Below are positions 6,809 to 15,411 of a stretch of DNA of 26,261 nt, piece after piece. Numbering within the stretch: the first letter of the stretch is position 1; the number at the start of each line of letters is the position of its first letter. The position numbers and the translations under genes were made by a program. The stretch comes from an uncultured Lachnospiraceae bacterium (GTDB lineage: Bacteria > Bacillota > Clostridia > Lachnospirales > Lachnospiraceae). The DNA lies in NCBI GenBank assembly GCA_945836565.1, contig CAMALN010000002.1:1-26261 (forward strand), in the 5' to 3' direction. Under the pieces are notes generated by a model that saw only the letters and a program-made list of their open reading frames with translations, had not been told where the DNA came from and ran no database searches.

Positions 6809-6838
6809 AGGGTGTGGTTATCCACACCCTTATTTTTA
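6809..6838 (+). terminator. Terminator between hpf and secA
   Basis: AGGGTGTGG-TTAT-CCACACCCT (6809-6830), a 9-bp perfect stem, then TATTTTTA. Confidence 0.88.
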
Positions 6839-6885
6839 TACAAACATAAGGTGGAATTACATCCACAGTGTTTGCAAGTTATTTC

Positions 6886-6914
6886 TTGCGTATGTGTAAA
6901 AGTAATGTTATATT
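6886..6914 (+). promoter_or_regulatory. secA promoter
   Basis: TTGCGT (6886-6891), 17-base spacer, TATATT (6909-6914). It lies downstream of the hpf terminator and about 45 bases before the secA start. Confidence 0.55.
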
Positions 6915-6958
6915 ATAGGTTGAGTCATAGGGCGAAGATCTTTTTAAGGAGGGTAAAA

Positions 6959-9532
6959 ATGGGCCTTATAGAAAAAGTGTTTGGAACACACAGTGATAAA
7001 GAATTAAAGAAAATATATCCTATAGTGGACAAGATAGAGGCTTTGGATGAAAGCATGCAGAAGCTCACTGATGAGGAGCTTAAGGGCAAGACGGAGGAGT
7101 TCAAGAAGAGACTCGCAGACGGCGAGACCTTGGATGATATACTTGTCGAGGCATTTGCTACAGTCAGAGAGGCTGCCAGCAGAGTTCTCCATATGAAGCA
7201 TTACAGAGTACAGCTTATCGGTGGTATCCTTCTTCATCAGGGTAGAATTCCTGAGATGAGAACAGGTGAAGGTAAGACTCTTGTGTCTACACTTCCGGCA
7301 TATTTGAATGCTCTTGAGGGCAAGGGTGTTCATATCGTTACCGTAAATGACTATTTGGCTAAGCGTGATGCTGAGTGGATGGGTCAGGTTCATGAATTTT
7401 TGGGACTTAAGGTTGGCGTTATTTTAAATAGCTCGCAGAATGATGAAAGAAGAGCTGCTTATAATTGTGATATTACCTACGTTACAAATAATGAGCTTGG
7501 TTTCGATTACCTTAGAGATAACATGGTTATATATAAGGAAAAACTTGTTCAGAGAGATTTGCATTATGCAATCGTGGATGAGGTCGACTCGGTACTTATC
7601 GATGAGGCCAGAACACCGCTCATTATCTCCGGACAGAGTGGTAAGTCCACAGACCTTTACAAGATGTGTGATTATCTTGCCAGACGTATGAAGAGAGGAA
7701 CTGCCTCTCTCGAGCTTAGCAAGATGGATATTCTCATGGGAACACAGGTAGAGGAGGATGGAGATTACCTTGTAGATGAGAAGGATAAGCAGGTAGTGCT
7801 TACCGCGCAGGGTGTAAAGGAAGCTGAGAAATTCTTCCATATAGATAACTATTCGGATGCTGAGAACATCGATATCCAGCACAACATGATGATGGCATTA
7901 AAAGCACATGCGCTCATGTTCAAGGATAAGGATTATGTAGTTAAGGATGATGAAGTACTCATTGTAGATGAGTTCACCGGACGTATCATGCCGGGCAGAA
8001 GATTCTCGGATGGTCTTCATCAGGCTATAGAGGCGAAGGAAAATGTAAAGGTTAAGAGGGAGAGCAGAACCCTTGCTACCATTACCTTCCAGAATTTCTT
8101 CAATAAATATAAGAAAAAGGCCGGTATGACAGGTACTGCTATGACAGAGGAGCAGGAGTTTAGAGAGATATATGGTATGGATGTTGTTGTCGTTCCGACG
8201 AATCTTCCTATCCAGCGTATCGACCATCAGGATTCTATATTCAAGACAAAGAGGGAGAAGCTCAACGCTATTGTAAATGAAGTTGTTGCATCTCATGCAA
8301 AGGGACAGCCGGTGCTTGTCGGTACTATTACAATCGAAGCATCAGAGGAGTTAAGCAACATGCTTAGCAAGAAGGGTATACCTCATAAGGTGCTCAATGC
8401 CAAGTTCCATGAGCTTGAGGCTGAGATAGTTGCTGATGCAGGACAAAGAGGTGCAGTTACCATAGCTACAAATATGGCTGGTCGTGGTACTGATATAAAG
8501 CTTGGAGAAGGCGTGGCTGAGTTAGGTGGCTTGAAGATTATAGGTACAGAGAGACATGAGTCAAGACGTATCGATAATCAGCTTCGTGGACGTGCCGGTA
8601 GACAGGGTGATCCGGGTGAGTCCAAGTTCTATCTCTCGCTGGATGATGATTTAATGAGACTCTTCGGTTCGGAGAAGGTTAAGGCAATATATGACGCACT
8701 TAAGATTCCTGAGGGTGAAGAGATTCAGCACAGTACTATAACAAAATTCGTAGAGAAGGCACAGAAGAAGATAGAGGCGAATAACTTCGGTATCAGAAAG
8801 AATTTGCTTGAGTATGATCAGGTAAATAATGAACAGAGAGAGATTATCTACGCAGAGAGAAGAAGAGTGCTCGATGGCGAGAATATGAGGGATGTTGTAT
8901 TCAAGATGGTTCAGGATACTGTCGAGGAGTATATCGACAGAACCTGTTCGCCTGACCTTCCGGCTAAGACATGGGAGATAGGTGAGCTCAATGCATTACT
9001 GCTTCCTATAGTACCGCTTCAGCCTATAAAGCTTACCGAGGAGGAACTGGCAAAGAGCAACCTTAAGGAATTCAAGCAGAGACTTAAGGAAGAGGCAGCT
9101 AAGCTTTACGAAGCCAAGGAGGCGGAGTTCCCGGAGGCTGAGCATATGAGAGAGATAGAGCGAGTTATACTTCTTAAGACTATCGATAAGAAGTGGATGG
9201 CTCACATCGATGACATGACACAGCTTCGTCAGGGTATCGGACTTCAGGGCTATGGAAATAAGGACCCTAAACAGGAGTACAAATTTGCCGGCTTTGATAT
9301 GTTCAACGAGATGACTGATTCTATACGTGAGGATACGGTTAGGATGATACTTCACGTTAAGATAGAGCAAAAGGTTGAGCGTGAGGAGGTCGCTAAGGTT
9401 ACAGGAACAAACAGGGATGATACTGTGAAGAAGGGACCGATAAGAAGGGAGTCTGCAAAGATTGGAAGAAATGATCCGTGCCCTTGCGGTTCCGGCAAGA
9501 AGTATAAGTTCTGCTGCGGAGTTGGCAAGTAG
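6959..9532 (+). CDS. secA: Protein translocase ATPase SecA
   Basis: SecA (857 residues) drives preproteins through SecYEG. The start is at 6959 because AAGGAGGG (6946-6953) is directly upstream; the in-frame extension to 6806 crosses the hpf terminator. NBD1 has Walker A MRTGEGKT (about 99-106) and the DEAD-type [14 protein letters not shown] (about 206). Also visible are the [27 protein letters not shown] region (in part) and NBD2 motifs [14 protein letters not shown] and [13 protein letters not shown]. The C-terminus has the SecB/ribosome-type zinc motif [19 protein letters not shown]. Length is normal for Firmicutes. Followed by prfB after 135 bases, the usual Firmicute order. Confidence 0.98.
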   Translation: MGLIEKVFGTHSDKELKKIYPIVDKIEALDESMQKLTDEELKGKTEEFKKRLADGETLDDILVEAFATVREAASRVLHMKHYRVQLIGGILLHQGRIPEMRTGEGKTLVSTLPAYLNALEGKGVHIVTVNDYLAKRDAEWMGQVHEFLGLKVGVILNSSQNDERRAAYNCDITYVTNNELGFDYLRDNMVIYKEKLVQRDLHYAIVDEVDSVLIDEARTPLIISGQSGKSTDLYKMCDYLARRMKRGTASLELSKMDILMGTQVEEDGDYLVDEKDKQVVLTAQGVKEAEKFFHIDNYSDAENIDIQHNMMMALKAHALMFKDKDYVVKDDEVLIVDEFTGRIMPGRRFSDGLHQAIEAKENVKVKRESRTLATITFQNFFNKYKKKAGMTGTAMTEEQEFREIYGMDVVVVPTNLPIQRIDHQDSIFKTKREKLNAIVNEVVASHAKGQPVLVGTITIEASEELSNMLSKKGIPHKVLNAKFHELEAEIVADAGQRGAVTIATNMAGRGTDIKLGEGVAELGGLKIIGTERHESRRIDNQLRGRAGRQGDPGESKFYLSLDDDLMRLFGSEKVKAIYDALKIPEGEEIQHSTITKFVEKAQKKIEANNFGIRKNLLEYDQVNNEQREIIYAERRRVLDGENMRDVVFKMVQDTVEEYIDRTCSPDLPAKTWEIGELNALLLPIVPLQPIKLTEEELAKSNLKEFKQRLKEEAAKLYEAKEAEFPEAEHMREIERVILLKTIDKKWMAHIDDMTQLRQGIGLQGYGNKDPKQEYKFAGFDMFNEMTDSIREDTVRMILHVKIEQKVEREEVAKVTGTNRDDTVKKGPIRRESAKIGRNDPCPCGSGKKYKFCCGVGK

Positions 9533-9667
9533 AATTTTATACCGGAGTAAGAGAAAATTGTTCGGAAATCGAATAGTATATTTATTTCCGTACTGATGTT
9601 GGATGTGTGTTTTAGCATAGTATATAGTCAATTAAATGAATCAATATATAGATAGAAGGTGAGTAAA

Positions 9668-10799
9668 GTGATTGAACTGGATCAGTACAAGTTCTTTTTA
9701 AATGAATACAGAACACCACTTAACGAAGTGAGGGATTCACTTTGACATAGCCGCAAAGGAACTTCGTATAAGTGAGCTTGAGGCTATGCTTGAGGCACCG
9801 GGCTTCTGGGATGACGCGGACAAAAGCCGCGAGGTTATGAAGGAGCTGAAGAATCTCAAGGATGTAATAGATGGATATAATGAATTAAGGCAGAAATATG
9901 AGGATGCCGAGGTACTGATAGAGATGGCGGAGGATGAGGAGGATGCATCGCTTTTGCCGGAGCTTGAGGAGACGGCAGATTCATTTAAGTCTGCATTTGA
10001 AGAGTACAGGATAAATCTCTTGCTTTCGGGTGAATTTGATTACAATAATGCAGTGCTTACACTGCATGCCGGAGCAGGCGGAACTGAGTCTTGTGATTGG
10101 GCGCAGATGCTGTATCGTATGTATACGAGATGGGCAGAGAAAAAGGGCTATAGCATAGAGGTGCTTGATTATCTGGATGGGGATGAGGCTGGTATAAAAT
10201 CTGTTACATTTCAGGTAAATGGCCCGAATGCGTATGGACATCTGAAGTCTGAAAAGGGTGTACACAGATTGGTCAGAATATCTCCGTTTAATGCGGCAGG
10301 AAAGCGACAGACTTCATTTGTATCTCTGGACGTTATGCCGGAATTGGATGACAGCATAGAGATAGATATTAATCCTGATGATTTGAAGGTTGATACCTAC
10401 CGTGCGAGTGGCGCAGGCGGACAGCATATCAACAAGACCTCATCGGCCGTTAGAATTACTCATCTGCCTACGGGAATTGTTGTACAGTGCCAGAATGAGC
10501 GTTCACAGCACAGCAACAAGGACAAGGCGATGAAGATGCTTGAGGCAAAGTTATATATGCTTAAGCAGCAGGAGAATATGGATAAGCTTTCGGATATCAG
10601 GGGTGAGGTAAGCGACAATGGCTGGGGCAGCCAGATAAGGTCGTATGTATTACAGCCTTACACTATGGTCAAGGATCATAGAACCTCATGTGAGATAGGA
10701 AACGCGCAGTCAGTTCTTGACGGAAATATTGATCCGTTTATCAATGCATATCTGAAGTGGATTAATTCAAATGATGTCCGGGATGAAGAGAATGCATAA
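9668..10799 (+). CDS. prfB: Peptide chain release factor 2, with programmed +1 frameshift
   Basis: RF2 ends translation at UGA and UAA. Translation starts at GTG 9668 (ribosome site GAAGGTGAG) and reads 25 codons to CTT (9740-9742). It meets TGA at 9743-9745, then shifts +1 to GAC (9744) and continues to 10799, giving 376 residues. The shift site is CTT-TGA-C, with a Shine-Dalgarno-like AGGGAT three bases upstream where E. coli has AGGGGG. RF2 then proceeds normally: the SPF codon-recognition tripeptide (about residue 203, RISPFNAAG) and the GGQ peptidyl-hydrolysis motif (about 249, GAGGQHINKTSSAVR). The frameshift is autoregulatory in many bacteria: low RF2 allows the shift. Annotators that ignore it call a shortened gene from 9786. 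Confidence 0.97.
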
Positions 10800-10900
10800 T
10801 TAACGGAATCGAGATAACGGGTAGTATAACAGATGCATTCTATGGGTTAGTAATATTTGATATATAAGAAAATGAATCGCACGATAGGAGGGGAGCGAAT

Positions 10901-11386
10901 ATGGCAGAGACAAAGTATATAGTATTTTCGCTTGGAAATCAGAAATACGGCGTAAAACTGGATAGAATCAATGGTATAGAACAGGATTATGTGATTGTTC
11001 CCATACCTGTCGGTGCCGAGAATATAAAAGGCATCATTCATTTAAGAGAAGAGGTTATCCCTGTATTCAATCTGAAGGGTTATTTCGAGATAGATGAAAT
11101 GGATGCAGATTGCGATATTCAGCTTCTGGTGGCCGAGACTCATGGCATAAAGCTGGGAATAGAGGTTGATAAAGTATATGGTATCGTCTCGCTTGCACCG
11201 GAGCAGATTAAGAAGCTGCCTGTGGTTGCAAGAGGTGAGGAAACCAAATATATAGATGGTGTTATCAGTACAAACGAGTACAGTAATAACGGAAGAGAAG
11301 ATATAATGCTTACGATAGCTATAGACAATCTAATGTCAGACAGTGATTTTGAGGTTGTTACAGCGGCTATTGAGGAAGCAAAGTAG
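10901..11386 (+). CDS. cheW: CheW chemotaxis coupling protein
   Basis: CheW (161 residues) links chemoreceptors to the CheA kinase at the membrane array. The single CheW domain spans the protein: YIVFSLGNQKYGVKLDRINGI (in part), IVPIPVGAENIKGIIHLREEVIPVFNLK and GIEVDKVYGIVSL. AGGAGGGG lies 7 bases before ATG. It is not in a chemotaxis cluster: it follows prfB by 101 bases and precedes hom by only 25, so it is likely co-transcribed with homoserine dehydrogenase. There is no receiver domain, so it is not CheV. Confidence 0.93.
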   Translation: MAETKYIVFSLGNQKYGVKLDRINGIEQDYVIVPIPVGAENIKGIIHLREEVIPVFNLKGYFEIDEMDADCDIQLLVAETHGIKLGIEVDKVYGIVSLAPEQIKKLPVVARGEETKYIDGVISTNEYSNNGREDIMLTIAIDNLMSDSDFEVVTAAIEEAK

Positions 11387-11411
11387 AAAATATATTCAAG
11401 GAGATGAAGTT

Positions 11412-12611
11412 ATGATAAATGTTGCAGTTCTGGGATATGGTACAGTAGGTTCAGGTGTTGTCGAGGTTTTATCTACAAATCACGAAAGCATCGCTAAAAG
11501 AGCCGGACAGGAGATTAATGTTAAGTATGTGCTGGACCTTAGAGAATTTCCCGGAGATCCTGTTGAGAAGATATTGGTTCATGACTACAATGTAATCTTA
11601 AACGATCCTGAGGTTGACATCGTAGTAGAGGTAATGGGTGGATTGCATCCGGCTTATGAGTTCACAAAGGATGCTTTGCTTGCAGGTAAGAGCGTGGCAA
11701 GCTCAAACAAGGAGCTTGTAGCAAAGTACGGAAGTGAGCTTCTTGCTATAGCAAAGGAGAAAAATGTGAATTACCTCTTCGAGGCGAGCGTAGGTGGTGG
11801 TATACCAATCATTAGACCGCTTAACCAGTCGCTGACTGCAGATGAGATAACTGAGATTACCGGTATATTGAACGGTACGACAAACTACATCCTATCAAAG
11901 ATGACAGATGAGGGACTTGATTTTGATGCAGTGCTTAAGAAGGCTCAGGAGAAGGGCTATGCCGAGAGAAATCCTGAGGCAGATGTAGAGGGCTATGACG
12001 CCTGCAGAAAGATTGCCATACTTGCATCTCTGGCATACGGCAAGCAGGTTGACTATGAGGATATATATACAGAAGGTATAACCAAGATATCTGCAGCTGA
12101 TATCGAGTATGCGAAGAAGCTTGGTGCGGCTATCAAGCTTTTCGGCACCTGCAAGCGCGAGAACGGAACCGTATACTGCATGGTTGCGCCATTTATGATA
12201 GATGATTCACATCCTTTATATAATGTAAACGGAGTATTCAACGGAATATTTGTAAACGGAAATATGCTTGGTGATACCATGTTCTACGGTAGAGGAGCAG
12301 GAAAGCTTCCTACAGCATCAGCAGTTGTATCTGATGTTGTGGATGCGGCAAAGCATAAGGGAACAAATATCATGACTATCTGGGATAGCGAGAAACTCAC
12401 TCTGGGCAGCATGGATAACTTCACATGCCGTTTCTTTGCAAGAACTGCAGCGCCAAAGTCTGATATCGAGAAGGTATTCGGAGAGGTAACCTACGTTGAT
12501 GCAGATATCGATGGAGAACTTGGCTTCATTACGGAGAGACTCTCTAATAAGGAATTCGAGGATAAGTCAGCTAATATTGAGCTTATCAACAGAATAAGAA
12601 TGACATTCTAG
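11412..12611 (+). CDS. hom: Homoserine dehydrogenase
   Basis: This NAD(P)H-dependent enzyme reduces aspartate semialdehyde to homoserine for threonine and methionine synthesis. The start at 11412 (399 residues) is set by AAGGAG at 11398-11403; an upstream in-frame ATG at 11343 lies inside cheW. The Rossmann motif is GYGTVGSG (residues 8-15). Catalytic-domain blocks include SSNKELVAKYG, EASVGGGIPII, ILNGTTNYIL and a GYAERNPEADVEGYDA substrate segment. The C-terminal region, about 338-399, is a short, divergent ACT-like segment, so threonine feedback is possible but not evident. Its pathway partner lysC lies 244 bases downstream with a separate promoter. Confidence 0.96.
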   Translation: MINVAVLGYGTVGSGVVEVLSTNHESIAKRAGQEINVKYVLDLREFPGDPVEKILVHDYNVILNDPEVDIVVEVMGGLHPAYEFTKDALLAGKSVASSNKELVAKYGSELLAIAKEKNVNYLFEASVGGGIPIIRPLNQSLTADEITEITGILNGTTNYILSKMTDEGLDFDAVLKKAQEKGYAERNPEADVEGYDACRKIAILASLAYGKQVDYEDIYTEGITKISAADIEYAKKLGAAIKLFGTCKRENGTVYCMVAPFMIDDSHPLYNVNGVFNGIFVNGNMLGDTMFYGRGAGKLPTASAVVSDVVDAAKHKGTNIMTIWDSEKLTLGSMDNFTCRFFARTAAPKSDIEKVFGEVTYVDADIDGELGFITERLSNKEFEDKSANIELINRIRMTF

Positions 12612-12712
12612 GACGATTTGCAGGACCGCAACGACATTTGGGCTTCGCTTATATAATTAAAATGGCATTGCGGTAGAATATTATCTGGATCTTAATATAA
12701 TAATATATACGG

Positions 12713-12745
12713 ATTGCGTGTTTGTCACGCAATTTCGTATTTTAA
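12713..12745 (+). terminator. Terminator after hom
   Basis: ATTGCGTG (12713-12720), loop TTTGT, CACGCAAT (12726-12733), then a T-rich tract. Upstream, 12625-12638 and 12661-12674 form a second imperfect stem (12 of 14 pairs) around a 22-base loop, with no T run. Confidence 0.7.
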
Positions 12746-12764
12746 ATCTTGTATCATTATACTC

Positions 12765-12802
12765 TTGTCAATTTTGTATTAACGTGATATACTCACCACG
12801 TT
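12765..12802 (+). promoter_or_regulatory. lysC promoter with palindromes over the -10
   Basis: TTGTCA (12765-12770), 17 bases, TATACT (12788-12793). The -10 lies inside AACGTG...CACGTT (12781-12786/12797-12802), with an inner GTGA...TCAC (12784-12787/12793-12796). This is a good candidate operator. The leader is only about 55 bases, so there is no room for a lysine riboswitch. Confidence 0.6.
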
Positions 12803-12855
12803 ATTTGGATAAAATACACATTTTGACATAATAAGACAGTATGTAGGAGGAAGTT

Positions 12856-14061
12856 ATGCTGGTTGTAAAGAAGTTTGGCGGTACATCGGTTGCCGACAAA
12901 GAGAGAATATTTAATGTAGCTAGACGATGCATCGAGGAATACCAGAAGGGAAACGACGTGGTAGTTGTACTTTCGGCTATGGGTAAGTACACAGATGAGC
13001 TTATCACTATGGCGAAGGATATCAATGAGTTGCCGCCTAAGAGAGAGATGGATATGCTTTTTACCATAGGTGAGCAGATGTCAGTTGCTCTTATGGCTAT
13101 GGCTATGAATAAGCTTGGGGTTCCGGCGATATCGCTTAATGCATTCCAGGTAGCTATGCATTCAACCTCGGTATATGGAAATGCCAGACTTAAGAGAATA
13201 GATACAGAGAGAATCAGACACGAGCTTGAGCAGAGAAAGATAGTTATCGTAACAGGCTTCCAGGGTATAAATAAGTACGATGATTACACTACACTCGGCC
13301 GTGGCGGCTCTGATACAACAGCAGTTGCACTTGCGGCAGCACTTCATGCCGATGCATGTGAGATATATACAGATGTGGATGGAGTATATACTGCAGATCC
13401 ACGTAAGGTTAAGACAGCGCGTAAGCTTGATGCAGTTACCTATGATGAGATGCTCGAGCTTGCGACATTGGGTGCGGGTGTGCTTCACAATCGTTCAGTG
13501 GAGCTTGCAAAGAAATATGGCGTACAGCTTGTTGTACGTTCAAGCTTAAATACTTCAGAAGGAACTATCGTTAAGGAGGGTGCAAAGATGGAAAAGATGC
13601 TTGTTAGTGGAGTTGCAGGAGATATAGATACAGCCAGAGTAGCTGTTGTAGGACTTAAGGATGAGCCGGGAGTTGCTTTCAAGCTCTTCAATGCACTTGC
13701 TAAACACAACATAAATGTAGATATGATTCTTCAGTCTATCGGAAGAAAGGGAACTAAGGATATAAGCTTCACAACCAGCGATGAGAATGCTGATGAGGCT
13801 GCAAAGATTATCAACGAGAACTTCAACAACTTCGAGAGCGTTGAGGTAGATAAGAAGGTTGCTAAGGTATCTATCGTAGGTGCCGGTATGCAGACAAATG
13901 CCGGTGTTGCAGCGAAGATGTTCGAAGCACTCTATGATGCAAATATCAACATCCGTATGATTTCAACTTCAGAAATCAGAGTAACAGTACTTATCGATGA
14001 GGCAAATACTGAGAGAGCTATGAATGCTATCCACGACAAGTTCGACCTCGGAAATAAATAG
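12856..14061 (+). CDS. lysC: Aspartate kinase, Bacillus aspartokinase II type
   Basis: Aspartokinase phosphorylates aspartate, the first step to lysine, threonine, methionine and diaminopimelate. The start is at 12856, 9 bases after AGGAGG; the protein has 401 residues. The kinase domain (1 to about 240) has KKFGGTSVAD, FTIGEQMS, and the YTTLGRGGSDTTAVALAAAL and YTDVDGVYTADPR blocks. Two ACT domains follow, about 255-330 and 335-401, where allosteric amino acids bind. A strong internal ribosome site and ATG at 13588 give the ACT-only beta subunit. The stop codon TAG is the first triplet of an inverted-repeat element. Confidence 0.97.
   Translation: MLVVKKFGGTSVADKERIFNVARRCIEEYQKGNDVVVVLSAMGKYTDELITMAKDINELPPKREMDMLFTIGEQMSVALMAMAMNKLGVPAISLNAFQVAMHSTSVYGNARLKRIDTERIRHELEQRKIVIVTGFQGINKYDDYTTLGRGGSDTTAVALAAALHADACEIYTDVDGVYTADPRKVKTARKLDAVTYDEMLELATLGAGVLHNRSVELAKKYGVQLVVRSSLNTSEGTIVKEGAKMEKMLVSGVAGDIDTARVAVVGLKDEPGVAFKLFNALAKHNINVDMILQSIGRKGTKDISFTTSDENADEAAKIINENFNNFESVEVDKKVAKVSIVGAGMQTNAGVAAKMFEALYDANINIRMISTSEIRVTVLIDEANTERAMNAIHDKFDLGNK
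13588..14061 (+). CDS. Aspartokinase beta subunit from an internal in-frame start
   Basis: Within lysC, TAAGGAGGG (13572-13580) stands 7 bases before the in-frame ATG at 13588, giving a 157-residue product with only the two ACT domains. Bacillus subtilis aspartokinase II is known to make its beta subunit this way, and the beta chain forms the alpha2-beta2 enzyme. The SD here is as good as that of any gene in the window, so the internal start is likely used. Confidence 0.75.
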   Translation: MEKMLVSGVAGDIDTARVAVVGLKDEPGVAFKLFNALAKHNINVDMILQSIGRKGTKDISFTTSDENADEAAKIINENFNNFESVEVDKKVAKVSIVGAGMQTNAGVAAKMFEALYDANINIRMISTSEIRVTVLIDEANTERAMNAIHDKFDLGNK

Positions 14062-14145
14062 TGCCAACGGGGACAGGAAAAGTGGCTTTTTTACTGTAGT
14101 GCCATAGGGGACAGTAAAAAAGCCACTTTTCCTGTCCCCAATGGC
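14059..14145. repeat. REPIN/MITE-like inverted repeat between lysC and glf
   Basis: Arms 14069-14097 and 14111-14139 are perfect 29-bp inverted repeats (outer end GGGGACAGG, inner end ACTGT) around a 13-base loop. A further 4 bp (GCCA/TGGC) pair outside a 2x2 mismatch. The left arm and loop each begin with the same 18-base unit, TAGTGCCANNGGGGACAG (14059-14076 and 14097-14114), so two REP-like units lie 38 bases apart. The first unit supplies the lysC stop codon. Runs of T6 and A6 inside the stem might let it terminate transcription either way. A REP/MITE-type origin is inferred. Confidence 0.75.
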
Positions 14146-14163
14146 TCATGAAAGGAGAAGTAT

Positions 14164-15279
14164 ATGAGATACGATTATTTGGTGGTTGGAGCAGGATTAT
14201 ATGGTGCGGTGTTTGCGCATGAGGCAAAGAAGAAGGGCAAGAATGTGCTTGTGATAGACAGGCGTGAGCATATTGCGGGGAATGTATATACAGAGAAGAC
14301 AGAGGGAATAAATGTACACAAGTACGGTGCGCATATATTCCATACCAACAACAAGCGTGTGTGGGAGTACGTAAATTATTTTGCAGAATTTAACCGGTTC
14401 ACGAATTCGCCGGTTGCAAATTACAAGGGTGAGCTTTATTCACTTCCTTTTAATATGTATACCTTTAATAAGATGTGGGGAGTGGTTACTCCTGAGGAGG
14501 CGGCTGCGAAGATTGAGGAGCAGAGGCGCGAGATACAGGGTGAACCGCAGAATCTGGAGGAGCAGGCAATCTCTCTTGTAGGCAGGGATATATATGAGAA
14601 GCTTATCAAGGGCTATACTGAGAAGCAGTGGGGAAGAGAGTGCAAGGATTTGCCTGCATTTATCATAAAGCGACTTCCTGTCAGGCTTACATTTGACAAT
14701 AATTATTTCAATGCACTGTATCAGGGTATACCTGTAGGAGGATATACACGTATGGTCGCAAATATGCTTGAGGGCATCGAGGTTCGTCTTGGTGTTGATT
14801 ATCTCGAGAATAAGGAAGAGTATGATGCTATGGCAGACAAGGTTATATATACCGGAGCTATAGATGAATATTATGGTTATAAGCTTGGACCTCTCGAGTA
14901 CCGTTCGGTAAGATTCGAGAATGAGCTTATAGACAAGCCAAGCTTCCAGGGAAATGCTGCCGTGAATTATACTGATGCCGAGACTCCATGGACAAGAATA
15001 ATTGAGCATAAGTGGTTTGAATTCGGCAAGGATGAGGATGGAAATGACCTGCCGAAGACAATTATAAGCAGGGAATACAGCTCGGAATGGAAGGTAGGAG
15101 ATGAGCCATACTATCCGGTAAATGACGAGAAGAACGGAAAGCTCTATCAGGCATATAAGGAGCTTGCTGAGGCTGATGATAAGGTTATATTCGGTGGAAG
15201 ACTTGGTGAATACAAATATTATGATATGGATGCGGTGATAGCATCGGCATTGGAATTTAGTGATAACGAATTAGCGTAG
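14164..15279 (+). CDS. glf: UDP-galactopyranose mutase
   Basis: This FAD enzyme converts UDP-galactopyranose to UDP-galactofuranose, the precursor of galactofuranose in surface polysaccharide. It has 371 residues, the usual length. FAD-binding GAGLYGAVFA (9-18) and the family segment VHKYGAHIFHTNNKRVWEYV are present, as are the substrate-loop features FTNSPVANYKGELYSLPFN, EKQWGRECKDLPAFIIKRLPVR and a C-terminal GRLGEYKYYDMD. Ribosome site AAAGGAG, 7 bases upstream. With the glycosyltransferase next door it points to a galactofuranose-containing glycan. No promoter is evident between the inverted repeat and the ATG, so it may depend on readthrough from lysC. Confidence 0.97.
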   Translation: MRYDYLVVGAGLYGAVFAHEAKKKGKNVLVIDRREHIAGNVYTEKTEGINVHKYGAHIFHTNNKRVWEYVNYFAEFNRFTNSPVANYKGELYSLPFNMYTFNKMWGVVTPEEAAAKIEEQRREIQGEPQNLEEQAISLVGRDIYEKLIKGYTEKQWGRECKDLPAFIIKRLPVRLTFDNNYFNALYQGIPVGGYTRMVANMLEGIEVRLGVDYLENKEEYDAMADKVIYTGAIDEYYGYKLGPLEYRSVRFENELIDKPSFQGNAAVNYTDAETPWTRIIEHKWFEFGKDEDGNDLPKTIISREYSSEWKVGDEPYYPVNDEKNGKLYQAYKELAEADDKVIFGGRLGEYKYYDMDAVIASALEFSDNELA

Positions 15280-15411
15280 AAATATATGTGTGTATTAAGT
15301 CGGGACGCTTGGACAAAGGCTATATAATATGTCGATATAGATGTTTGCATAGATATATGCCTGCAACCGGGAATTGAAATTAACGAATAATAATAAATAG
15401 TCGAGAACTGT

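Noticed and set aside
6806..6958. N-terminal extension of SecA
   Set aside because: The extension crosses the hpf terminator and the predicted secA promoter, and a strong ribosome site precedes 6959.
9563..9590. Terminator between secA and prfB
   Set aside because: The 7-bp stem CGGAAAT/ATTTCCG has a 14-base loop and no T run. The 9533-9667 interval otherwise shows nothing I can name.
7004..9631. Minus-strand open frames across secA and the large operon
   Set aside because: They lie antisense to clearly conserved genes, lack ribosome sites and have compositions typical of shadow frames.
12746..12855. Lysine riboswitch or T-box before lysC
   Set aside because: The leader after the predicted start is about 55 bases, far too short for either.
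15280..15411. Promoter for the glycosyltransferase
   Set aside because: TATAAT at 15323-15328 is good, but no acceptable -35 lies 16-18 bases upstream; left unassigned.
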